From Plakobranchus ocellatus (taxonomy: Eukaryota; Mollusca; Gastropoda; Plakobranchidae), in the NCBI GenBank assembly GCA_019648995.1, contig BLXT01005251.1, forward strand, positions 1,557,732 through 1,587,196: a DNA stretch of 29,465 bases, given 5' to 3'. Within the stretch, counting starts at the first letter, position 1, and each line of letters opens with the position of its first letter. Under the pieces are notes generated by a model. That model saw only the letters and a program-made list of their open reading frames with translations. It did not search any database and had not been told where the DNA came from. This document shows positions 27,501-29,465 of this stretch, in pieces. The position numbers and the translations under genes are program-made.

Positions 27501-29391
27501 AAGAGGAATAATACTGTTTTTCTAATATTTTCCTATATCTTTTGATGGTTTTCTTTCCTGGTATGCACACAATGTTTTTCCCATCCTTTTTGAGACACCC
27601 TTTTAAAACCATGATTGAGACCCATTACATCATAAAAGTTTAATGTTTCTGGTACGAAAGAAATCACCTCCATTGTCGGATCCTGATGTACTTGCTATAC
27701 CATGCAATAGCCAGCTTTGAGTACTAAACTTCTATTTGCTTTGTTTAGATGTTCCCCTGGCTACTATGGGGACCCCATGCGGCAAGGCGAATACTGCAAA
27801 CCATGCGAGTGCAGCGGCAACATTGACTTGAATAACCCGAATAGCTGTGATCGCTTCACTGGTGCCTGCCTGGTCTGTGAAAATTATAGCACTGGTCCCA
27901 ATTGTGAAGAGTGCCGCAACTGGTACTGGGGTGATGCTGTTACTCGCAAGGACTGCCAACGTGAGTTTCTTTATAAAAAAATAAGATCTTCCATGTTTTT
28001 GTGAAATGTAACAAACTACTGATGAGATAATGTCAGTTTTGGCGCTTCTTATTACTAGAATCTTGTTCATCATTTGAATCCATAAAATCTCTCTCCATCA
28101 GCCAGTTTATGCAAAATTACCGAGGAAGCAAAGTGACATGCTTAGGAGTCAAATGTTCTGTCATAGCTTCACTTAAAATAACAGTTTTCCTTCATCTAGT
28201 TTTCAATGCTATAGATTTTCAGAAAATGATTTGATTGCTGAGAGTAAATCAGTGATTAGAAGTATGTGAGGCTATTAGATCAAATCAGTCATAATTTTGT
28301 ATGGATGCTTTTCTGCTAGAGTCTTTTATAACATTATCCTGGAATTAAAGAGGCACCAAAAGTGCAACATTTAAACTTGCAAATTTTGGAATAGACACAT
28401 GTATTTAAAAAAAAAAAATCTTGATTGCCTTGCTGGGTTGTAGAGTATCTAATGCCTTGGCGTTGATAAACCTCCTCCACTCCTGGTTGACGGTAGCATG
28501 TATTCGTTACTGATGGTCTTAAGAAATGAGAATTTTTAGCAGTGTACCTTACATGACTGCTATTTTCATGAAAGATGTTTATCCCCAACTGATCCTTTTT
28601 TTTTCTCCACAAACATATATGACTTTTTTCTGTTTTTCTTTGTATTGAGTTTCAGTCCTTCTTATTTTGCTACTGTGGAACCTCTATTCACTATTTGTGT
28701 GATGCTTTTAATGTTATTAGCTAGTTATTTGGTATCACTTGCAAATGTAAAATCATGTCATTGTTTAATTTGCCACTACATTTTTAAAATGTCATTTACA
28801 ACATCAACATGTGCTGTCAATGTAAAGAACATAGACCTATCAGAAAGTTTTGATACAAACTTATATGGATCCCTATTACTTAAGCTTTGATCGAAGTTCA
28901 AAATAAACACTATAGGCAATGATGCCACCTTTCTGGTTTTTGCCAGAAAATCCGTTGTTTTTTTTAATTCACAAATAACGGAGATCAGGTTTTACAGTTT
29001 TTCTATGGGCCTGGACCCTGCCTTCAGGTTGCTAGAAATTTCTAGATGGCACCGACGCTAAAGACACTTGCGATTTTGTTGTTATTTTTTAACATTTCTT
29101 CCATAATTTTTACTAATATCCTTACATTTTGTCTTCCTCTTTGTTTTTTTTTTTAATTTTTTTTACAATTTTTAGTATCTGCCTAATATATTCATAGAGC
29201 ATATGATTAAAAAAATAAGGATATTTTTCTTTAAATTTTTTACTCTAACTTTGTTAAAGAATCCATTTTTGAAAATATATCTTTACTCAGCATGCGTGTG
29301 TGACCCCTGTGGAACAGAACGTTGTAACAATACACTTGGAACATGTGAATGCAAAATGAATGTTGTAGGCCCAAGCTGTAACGAGTGTGCA
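233..29391 (+). CDS. LAMA5: Laminin subunit alpha (alpha-3/5 type), internal part of gene, 33 exons
   Basis: Alpha chain of the heterotrimeric basement-membrane protein laminin, secreted and assembled with beta and gamma chains. Joining the 33 exons listed below gives about 1,474 codons without a stop, and all 32 internal junctions have matching phases. Domain order is five LE repeats, a shortened LE, L4b (about 580 residues), four LE repeats, an LE split by a laminin IV-A domain, and further LE repeats. An L4b between LE arrays plus a single IV-A domain is the alpha-3/5 arrangement; alpha-1/2 chains carry two IV-A domains and no L4b. Family hallmarks include FSWRGYA at the L4b start, CFCFG before [24 protein letters not shown] and PSNNFA. 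Sequons (NYT, NLT, NAS, NIS, NQT, NGT, NIT, NNT, NYS) suit an extracellular glycoprotein. The LN domain and start codon lie left of the window, and coiled coil and LG domains lie right. The symbol is by family; the species name may be LanA-like. Confidence 0.95.
371..1072 (+). other. Intron 1
   Basis: AT-rich, except for a C-rich block at about 898-930 followed by a GC-richer stretch to about 1015 that may be an old repeat insertion (see findings). No exon fits. Confidence 0.8.
1073..1207 (+). CDS. LAMA5: Laminin alpha exon 2: LE repeat
   Basis: 45 codons, phase 1 at both ends, one LE repeat ([10 protein letters not shown]..., ending GFYKYPDCG). Acceptor tatccctcag, donor gtaagt. The cysteine spacing matches the preceding repeat. 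Confidence 0.93.
1208..1747 (+). other. Intron 2
   Basis: AT-rich intron with poly-T and poly-A runs. Nothing else seen. Confidence 0.8.
1748..1885 (+). CDS. LAMA5: Laminin alpha exon 3: LE repeat
   Basis: 46 codons, phase 1 at both ends. One LE repeat beginning [12 protein letters not shown] and ending FYNYPVCE, with the common CDQVTGQC core. Acceptor taattcag, donor gtatac. Confidence 0.93.
1886..2307 (+). other. Intron 3
   Basis: AT-rich. It ends in a long T-rich tract and an AAG acceptor. Nothing else seen. Confidence 0.8.
2308..2484 (+). CDS. LAMA5: Laminin alpha exon 4: LE repeat (long form)
   Basis: 59 codons, phase 1 at both ends. A longer LE repeat ([14 protein letters not shown]..., [14 protein letters not shown], ending [14 protein letters not shown]). 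The extended first loop and the NPEGC ending are typical of repeats near the end of the first LE array. The acceptor is AAG, not CAG or TAG. Confidence 0.93.
2485..3623 (+). other. Intron 4
   Basis: AT-rich. The central part (about 2870-3240) is somewhat richer in GC and open on the minus strand, but I recognise nothing in its translation. Poly-A at about 3325-3336. Confidence 0.75.
3624..3782 (+). CDS. LAMA5: Laminin alpha exon 5: LE repeat
   Basis: 53 codons, phase 1 at both ends. One LE repeat ([12 protein letters not shown]..., [11 protein letters not shown], ending NPFGCQ). Acceptor tttcacacag, donor gtataa. Confidence 0.93.
3783..4661 (+). other. Intron 5
   Basis: AT-rich. The last 64 bases contain an ATG (4598) in frame with exon 6, followed by a pyrimidine-rich stretch that would read as a hydrophobic leader (see findings). 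Otherwise nothing seen. Confidence 0.8.
4662..4918 (+). CDS. LAMA5: Laminin alpha exon 6: last LE of first array and start of L4b
   Basis: 257 nt, enters in phase 1 and leaves in phase 0. The first part is an LE repeat ([30 protein letters not shown]) that lacks the fourth disulfide loop. It then runs into the L4b opening: a GYFVPYLHQ segment, [16 protein letters not shown] and [10 protein letters not shown], a signature of alpha-3/5 chains. The transition shows that the first LE array ends here. Confidence 0.93.
4919..5833 (+). other. Intron 6
   Basis: AT-rich, with A10 at about 5401-5411. A GC-richer patch at about 5580-5710 includes a ggccc/gggcc stem-loop. No coding match recognised. Confidence 0.75.
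5834..5968 (+). CDS. LAMA5: Laminin alpha exon 7: L4b module 1, first strand block
   Basis: 45 codons, phase 0 to 0. Encodes [20 protein letters not shown] followed by YVNREENP. The pattern IP-x-x-Y-x-I-I-F-R-Y is repeated in exon 11 ([13 protein letters not shown]) and exon 16 ([13 protein letters not shown]). Donor gtctgg is weak. Confidence 0.92.
5969..6537 (+). other. Intron 7
   Basis: About half of this intron is the 57/27-bp minisatellite listed below. The rest is AT-rich with a T11 run near 6418-6429. Confidence 0.85.
6023..6307. repeat. Two-period minisatellite (57 and 27 bp; 84-bp higher-order unit)
   Basis: The motif ctagaaactgaaaataaa starts at 6049, 6106, 6133, 6190, 6217 and 6274, giving spacings 57, 27, 57, 27, 57. 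The 27-bp unit is the first 25 bases of the 57-bp unit plus two bases, so the real repeating unit is 84 bp. Each 57-bp unit ends in a pyrimidine-rich run and tag resembling a 3' splice site. Confidence 0.95.
6538..6669 (+). CDS. LAMA5: Laminin alpha exon 8: L4b module 1, middle
   Basis: 44 codons, phase 0 to 0. Encodes [20 protein letters not shown] and ends [15 protein letters not shown]. The boundary VFL|DY is matched by IWL|DY at exons 17/18 and AAI|DS at exons 12/13. Confidence 0.92.
7002..7020 (+). repeat. G-rich homopurine run
   Basis: Ten G, one A, six G, then AG. Homopurine low-complexity sequence with possible G-quadruplex potential. Confidence 0.85.
7379..7605 (-). mobile_element. 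Degenerate 3' end of a non-LTR retrotransposon (LINE) reverse-transcriptase ORF
   Basis: Read on the minus strand, the region translates as LRMK (from about 7598), then [20 protein letters not shown] and KRTV, then after a stop AGKTWNEHK, another stop, LSQGKNE, and after a frameshift FVGAVCSR and a stop. This order (LRM, ALxWxPxGxRxRGRP-like, TWxRTV-like, KTWNE, W/F-x-x-x-V-x-ALCS, stop) is the C-terminal tail of LINE polyproteins of the RTE/CR1/Jockey kind. Two in-frame stops and a frameshift make it dead. The family assignment is from motif memory, not a database match. Confidence 0.75.
7725..7819 (+). CDS. LAMA5: Laminin alpha exon 9: L4b module 1, end
   Basis: 95 nt, phase 0 to 2. Encodes [19 protein letters not shown] and [13 protein letters not shown]. 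Same role as exon 13 ([20 protein letters not shown], then LC) and exon 18 ([20 protein letters not shown]). All three end in phase 2. Confidence 0.92.
7820..8400 (+). other. Intron 9
   Basis: AT-rich with T runs. Nothing recognisable. Confidence 0.8.
8401..8566 (+). CDS. LAMA5: Laminin alpha exon 10: L4b linker opening module 2
   Basis: 166 nt, phase 2 to 0. Encodes [20 protein letters not shown], then an acidic, polar stretch with sequon NLT, ending LALLTEEQ. Comparable in position to exon 14 in the next module. Donor gttttt is weak. Confidence 0.9.
8567..8988 (+). other. Intron 10
   Basis: AT-rich, ending in a strong pyrimidine tract and cag. Nothing else seen. Confidence 0.8.
8989..9149 (+). 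CDS. LAMA5: Laminin alpha exon 11: L4b module 2, first strand block
   Basis: 161 nt, phase 0 to 2. Encodes [20 protein letters not shown] followed by YHNALP, then sequon NAS and a CPYR cysteine block that continues into exon 12 (TLCRR). Aligns with exon 16 plus the start of exon 17. Confidence 0.92.
9150..10343 (+). other. Intron 11
   Basis: One of the longer introns, AT-rich, with A14 near 9231 and a T13 run near 9448. No coding or repeat match recognised. Confidence 0.8.
10344..10467 (+). CDS. LAMA5: Laminin alpha exon 12: L4b module 2, middle
   Basis: 124 nt, phase 2 to 0. Encodes [20 protein letters not shown] (sequon NIS), then [21 protein letters not shown]. It is the module 2 counterpart of exons 8 and 17. 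Confidence 0.91.
10468..11354 (+). other. Intron 12
   Basis: AT-rich. Contains a diverged direct repeat of about 25 bases near 10513 and 10607. The minus-strand open stretch at 10761-11039 has no recognisable content. Confidence 0.75.
11355..11437 (+). CDS. LAMA5: Laminin alpha exon 13: L4b module 2, end
   Basis: 83 nt, phase 0 to 2. Encodes [20 protein letters not shown] then LCIKINGV. It parallels exons 9 and 18: an Asp right after the phase-0 intron, V-x-x-I/V-P, an aromatic segment, then a cysteine. Donor gtaagt chosen because it alone keeps phase with exon 14. Confidence 0.88.
11438..12238 (+). other. Intron 13
   Basis: AT-rich. A stretch at about 11800-11960 is GC-richer and open on + but has no compatible splice phase or family match. 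Confidence 0.75.
12239..12392 (+). CDS. LAMA5: Laminin alpha exon 14: L4b linker opening module 3
   Basis: 154 nt, phase 2 to 0. Encodes [20 protein letters not shown], then [17 protein letters not shown] and a segment ending SNQIV. The sequon NQT forms across the next exon start. Probable variable linker between modules 2 and 3. Confidence 0.9.
12393..12839 (+). other. Intron 14
   Basis: AT-rich. Around 12640-12702 there is a sequence resembling the tail of some tRNA-derived SINEs or LINEs (gtaaagcact ... gcatataaat); see findings. Confidence 0.7.
12840..12911 (+). CDS. LAMA5: Laminin alpha exon 15: short acidic L4b exon
   Basis: 24 codons, phase 0 to 0. Encodes [20 protein letters not shown] followed by VTQA. 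Acidic with two cysteines and a sequon. Being in phase 0 at both ends, it could be skipped without a frameshift. Confidence 0.85.
12912..13446 (+). other. Intron 15
   Basis: AT-rich. Nothing recognisable. Confidence 0.8.
13447..13576 (+). CDS. LAMA5: Laminin alpha exon 16: L4b module 3, first strand block
   Basis: 130 nt, phase 0 to 1. Encodes [20 protein letters not shown], then [20 protein letters not shown] and EIP. Closely parallels exon 11, including the P-x-x-Y-I-L-I-V core. Confidence 0.92.
13577..14855 (+). other. Intron 16
   Basis: Long, AT-rich intron. A GC-richer island at about 13830-14060 is open on the minus strand for 61 codons, but nothing in it is recognisable; it may be an old insertion. 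C-rich patch at about 14672-14685. Confidence 0.7.
14856..15001 (+). CDS. LAMA5: Laminin alpha exon 17: L4b module 3, middle
   Basis: 146 nt, phase 1 to 0. Encodes [20 protein letters not shown], then [19 protein letters not shown] with sequon NGT, ending GHDIWL. The CPNSVGCR cysteine pair matches CPYRTLCR in exons 11/12. Donor gtgggt. Confidence 0.91.
15002..15748 (+). other. Intron 17
   Basis: AT-rich. Contains a perfect 18-bp palindrome (15151-15168) and a diverged direct repeat with a 67-base offset (from about 15511 and 15578). Confidence 0.8.
15151..15168. repeat. Perfect 18-bp palindrome
   Basis: tcttgaggatcctcaaga reads the same on both strands with no spacer. It sits inside intron 17. 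Confidence 0.95.
15749..15864 (+). CDS. LAMA5: Laminin alpha exon 18: L4b module 3, end
   Basis: 116 nt, phase 0 to 2. Encodes [20 protein letters not shown] then [18 protein letters not shown]. The D-Y-x-x-x-x-P start after a phase-0 intron is shared with exon 9. Confidence 0.92.
16022..16081. repeat. (AG)30 microsatellite
   Basis: Sixty bases of perfect alternating AG. A homopurine strand of this length can form triplex DNA and is likely length-polymorphic. Confidence 0.97.
16088..16234. repeat. Degenerate CTGA/CTGG tetranucleotide array
   Basis: About 37 tetranucleotide units of ctga, ctgg and caga type directly after the AG tract. A higher-order block (gacaggctggctgactgact) recurs three times. 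Few interruptions. Confidence 0.95.
16636..16841 (+). CDS. LAMA5: Laminin alpha exon 19: end of L4b and first LE of second array
   Basis: 206 nt, phase 2 to 1. Begins [20 protein letters not shown] then [12 protein letters not shown], the usual way L4b passes into an LE repeat. One LE repeat follows ([19 protein letters not shown], ending YYGFPDCK). Confidence 0.93.
16842..17257 (+). other. Intron 19
   Basis: AT-rich. Nothing recognisable. Confidence 0.8.
17258..17388 (+). CDS. LAMA5: Laminin alpha exon 20: LE repeat
   Basis: 131 nt, phase 1 to 0. LE repeat [31 protein letters not shown], ending [10 protein letters not shown]. The shortened first loop (CRYGIC) is typical of the second LE after L4b in alpha-5 chains. 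Confidence 0.93.
17389..17795 (+). other. Intron 20
   Basis: AT-rich. Nothing recognisable. Confidence 0.8.
17796..17866 (+). CDS. LAMA5: Laminin alpha exon 21: first half of an LE repeat
   Basis: 71 nt, phase 0 to 2. Encodes [20 protein letters not shown] then GQC. The repeat is completed by exon 22, so an intron falls inside the LE core here. Confidence 0.9.
17867..18835 (+). other. Intron 21
   Basis: AT-rich with T and A runs. A purine-rich stretch (about 18716-18775) lies 60-120 bases before exon 22. No gene signal. Confidence 0.8.
18836..18980 (+). CDS. LAMA5: Laminin alpha exon 22: end of one LE repeat and start of the next
   Basis: 145 nt, phase 2 to 0. [20 protein letters not shown] and YPYCDN close one [22 protein letters not shown] and LCK open the next. 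The frame joins exons 21 and 23 without a gap. Confidence 0.92.
19165..19262. repeat. C-rich block with weak internal repetition
   Basis: A GC-rich island in otherwise AT-rich intron. It reads as about three degenerate units of some 33 bases, each with a gccaccc/gccgccccc-like core. Origin unknown; possibly a transposon fragment. Confidence 0.55.
19427..19545. repeat. Three-copy 43-44-bp tandem repeat with palindromic core
   Basis: Units start at 19427 (gtgagaatactagtc), 19471 (gtgagtatactcgtc) and 19514 (gcgagtattctcgtc). Each is followed by tggtctttta-like sequence. The middle copy holds a perfect 10-bp palindrome, gagtatactc. Confidence 0.85.
19744..19884 (+). CDS. LAMA5: Laminin alpha exon 23: LE repeat end and entry to laminin IV-A
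   Basis: 47 codons, phase 0 to 0. [20 protein letters not shown] and ENPKGCIK finish an LE repeat. [19 protein letters not shown] is the half LE that precedes the IV-A domain in laminin alpha chains. The 3' end and donor of this exon are repeated downstream in the intron. Confidence 0.93.
19851..20195 (+). repeat. Four-copy 91-92-bp tandem repeat spanning the exon 23 3' end and 5' splice site
   Basis: The gtgagttg donor sequence recurs at 19885 (the real one), 19977, 20068 and 20159, spacings 92, 91, 91. Copies 3 and 4 are nearly identical over some 75 bases, and both still start caggtgtgacagtgcagg as the exon does. All three extra copies lack one base found in the exon, and reading through meets TGA at 19978. 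Confidence 0.95.
19885..20643 (+). other. Intron 23
   Basis: The first 310 bases are tandem copies of the exon 23 end with its donor (next entry). The rest is AT-rich with no other feature seen. Confidence 0.85.
20644..20805 (+). CDS. LAMA5: Laminin alpha exon 24: laminin IV-A domain, start
   Basis: 54 codons, phase 0 to 0. Encodes [20 protein letters not shown] (sequon NIT) and ends [16 protein letters not shown]. The WxAPPSYxGDK block is a signature of the IV-A domain. Donor gtctgt is weak. Confidence 0.94.
20806..21311 (+). other. Intron 24
   Basis: Begins with a diverged copy of the exon 24 end (20847-20891; see next entry). The rest is AT-rich. Confidence 0.85.
20847..20891 (+). pseudogene. 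Diverged copy of the exon 24 3' end within intron 24
   Basis: Starting at 20865, 27 bases align without gaps to the last 27 bases of exon 24 (20 of 27 identical by eye), and a GT follows at the same point (20892). It translates [11 protein letters not shown] against the exon's [11 protein letters not shown]. Five of the seven differences fall at third codon positions. A TAG precedes it at 20844 and could double as an acceptor, but the implied intron would be only 41 bases. Probably a relic of a tandem duplication. Confidence 0.65.
21312..21410 (+). CDS. LAMA5: Laminin alpha exon 25: laminin IV-A domain
   Basis: 33 codons, phase 0 to 0. Encodes [20 protein letters not shown], then [13 protein letters not shown]. 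The SYGG-x-L-x-Y motif directly follows the APPSYIGDK block in this family. Donor gtacgt. Confidence 0.93.
21411..22365 (+). other. Intron 25
   Basis: AT-rich with several chance open stretches. T13 at about 22289-22301. Nothing recognisable. Confidence 0.8.
22366..22449 (+). CDS. LAMA5: Laminin alpha exon 26: laminin IV-A domain
   Basis: 28 codons, phase 0 to 0. Encodes [20 protein letters not shown], then [10 protein letters not shown]-x-M/I-T-I followed by a proline-rich loop is usual in the IV-A domain. The AAG acceptor lacks a strong adjacent pyrimidine tract; one lies about 25 bases upstream. Confidence 0.91.
22450..23551 (+). other. Intron 26
   Basis: AT-rich. A 9-bp inverted repeat (aatcctttt / aaaaggatt, 22781-22806) is the only structure noted. 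Confidence 0.8.
23552..23673 (+). CDS. LAMA5: Laminin alpha exon 27: laminin IV-A domain
   Basis: 122 nt, phase 0 to 2. Encodes [20 protein letters not shown], then [20 protein letters not shown]. The RHVRT-x-x-PVSRE-x-x-M block is the best-conserved part of the IV-A C-terminal half. Confidence 0.94.
23674..24337 (+). other. Intron 27
   Basis: AT-rich. Nothing recognisable. Confidence 0.8.
24338..24446 (+). CDS. LAMA5: Laminin alpha exon 28: end of laminin IV-A and resumption of the split LE
   Basis: 109 nt, phase 2 to 0. Encodes [20 protein letters not shown], then [18 protein letters not shown]-x-C-x-CP-x-x-Y-x-G-x-SCE is the standard exit from IV-A into the second half of its host LE repeat. 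Its donor region is repeated in the intron. Confidence 0.93.
24425..24800 (+). repeat. Degenerate ~51-bp tandem repeat built on the exon 28 donor region
   Basis: Units resemble the exon 28 end plus donor: an atgg...ctc-type segment, then aag or gag with a GTAAGT-like site, then a pyrimidine-rich run and cag or tag. Donor-like sites fall at 24447 (real), 24540 (gtaagc), 24590, 24641 and 24693 (gtaagt), with weaker ones at about 24752 and 24790. Spacing is about 50-52 after the first interval, which the CT tract has lengthened to 93. Confidence 0.75.
24466..24512. repeat. (TC)n microsatellite
   Basis: 47 bases of TC repeats with one G interruption (24497), starting about 20 bases after the exon 28 donor. 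Confidence 0.97.
24928..24973. repeat. (CT)n / (AG)n inverted microsatellite pair
   Basis: 25 bases of CT (24928-24952) are followed after two bases by 19 bases of AG (24955-24973). The arms are complementary, so the segment can form a near-perfect hairpin. Confidence 0.95.
25144..25260 (+). CDS. LAMA5: Laminin alpha exon 29: end of split LE and start of next LE
   Basis: 39 codons, phase 0 to 0. [20 protein letters not shown] ends the split LE, and [18 protein letters not shown] opens the next. CNCHGH-x-D-x-C is typical of the LE after IV-A. Confidence 0.93.
25261..25608 (+). other. Intron 29
   Basis: Shortest intron in the window, AT-rich. Nothing recognisable. Confidence 0.8.
25609..25727 (+). 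CDS. LAMA5: Laminin alpha exon 30: end of one LE, start of the next
   Basis: 119 nt, phase 0 to 2. [20 protein letters not shown] and DPLTGPCSI (sequon NNT), then [10 protein letters not shown]. An earlier GT at 25721 is rejected because its phase does not fit exon 31; the donor at 25728 restores the family motif PSNNFA. Confidence 0.91.
25728..26438 (+). other. Intron 30
   Basis: AT-rich with a short TA repeat (25986-25999) and a poly-T/(TTTTG)n stretch (26273-26303). Nothing else seen. Confidence 0.8.
26273..26303. repeat. Poly-T with (TTTTG)n
   Basis: About 14 T followed by four TTTTG-type units. Simple repeat. Confidence 0.9.
26439..26525 (+). CDS. LAMA5: Laminin alpha exon 31: middle of LE repeat
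   Basis: 87 nt, phase 2 to 2. Encodes [20 protein letters not shown], then PGYIGTLCE. It completes PSNNFA across the junction, and both the preceding and following exons are needed for the LE cysteines to pair. Its length is a multiple of three. Confidence 0.9.
26526..27748 (+). other. Intron 31
   Basis: Long and AT-rich with A and T runs. Chance open stretches only; nothing recognisable. Confidence 0.8.
27749..27960 (+). CDS. LAMA5: Laminin alpha exon 32: end of one LE and a full LE repeat
   Basis: 212 nt, phase 2 to 1. [18 protein letters not shown] closes the LE begun in exon 30. [25 protein letters not shown], then NYS and [13 protein letters not shown] form the next, which ends KDCQ. 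NID-x-N recalls the nidogen-binding loop of gamma-1 laminin but is only a partial match. Confidence 0.93.
27961..29290 (+). other. Intron 32
   Basis: Longest complete intron. Most is AT-rich. A cluster of small inverted repeats lies at 28930-29045 (next entry). GC-richer sequence at about 28425-28515 is unrecognised. Confidence 0.75.
28930..29045. repeat. Cluster of three inverted repeats
   Basis: tttctgg/ccagaaa (28930-28949), ccgttgttt/aaataacgg with one mismatch (28952-28981), and a perfect 14-bp palindrome ctagaaatttctag (29032-29045). All lie within about 115 bases of intron 32. Confidence 0.8.
29291..29391 (+). CDS. LAMA5: Laminin alpha exon 33: LE repeat, continues beyond window
   Basis: 101 nt, phase 1 to 0. 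Encodes [20 protein letters not shown], then [14 protein letters not shown], with sequon NNT. CDPCGTE-x-C is the usual form of this LE repeat in alpha chains. The fourth loop must lie in the next exon, right of the window. Donor gtgagt. Confidence 0.92.
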
Positions 29392-29465
29392 GTGAGTATC
29401 AGAAAGTCAACTCTATATCAATAATTATCTTCATTATTTTCATTATCACAATCATCGTCATCATC
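29392..29465 (+). other. Start of intron 33
   Basis: Donor gtgagt, then AT-rich sequence that ends in ATC-type trinucleotide repeats at the window edge. Nothing else seen. Confidence 0.8.

Noticed and set aside
27732-28073. Minus-strand open frame of 113 codons
   Set aside because: Antisense of exon 32.

Overview
The window is a slice of one large animal gene on the + strand. Thirty-three consecutive exons (233 to 29391) join in a single open frame of about 1,474 codons, and every splice phase is compatible with the next. All introns are GT-AG, and the intron DNA is visibly AT-rich. The protein is a laminin alpha chain of the alpha-3/alpha-5 type (relatives: vertebrate LAMA5/LAMA3, fly LanA, nematode epi-1). 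The class is set by domain order: laminin-type EGF (LE) repeats, a long non-EGF region (domain IVb, L4b), more LE repeats, a laminin IV type A (L4) domain inserted in a split LE repeat, then more LE repeats. The N-terminal LN domain and the C-terminal coiled coil and LG domains lie outside the window on the left and right.

The organism is an invertebrate metazoan with an intron-dense gene of moderate intron length (about 350 to 1,330 bases). I lean to a lophotrochozoan such as a mollusc. That is inference from intron density, repeat content and a LINE relic; no marker settles it.

Layout: exons 1-5 (233-3782) are five LE repeats, one per exon, in phase 1. Exon 6 (4662-4918) holds a last, shortened LE repeat and opens L4b. 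Exons 6-19 (to about 16690) encode roughly 580 residues of L4b. This region reads as three related modules with intron phases repeated between modules. Exons 19-23 (16636-19884) are LE repeats, exons 23-28 (to 24446) are the L4 domain inside a split LE, and exons 28-33 are LE repeats running off the right edge. The protein is secreted and has many N-glycosylation sequons. In a laminin trimer this short arm would sit in the basement membrane.

The introns hold no second gene that I can support. They do hold a degenerate LINE 3' end on the minus strand in intron 8, a two-period minisatellite in intron 7, compound microsatellites in introns 18 and 28, and several palindromes. The most unusual signal is that the introns after exons 23, 24 and 28, all around the L4 domain, each carry tandem copies of the 3' end of the preceding exon with its 5' splice site. 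I found no new enzyme or defence system; the novelty here is gene architecture and splice-site duplication.
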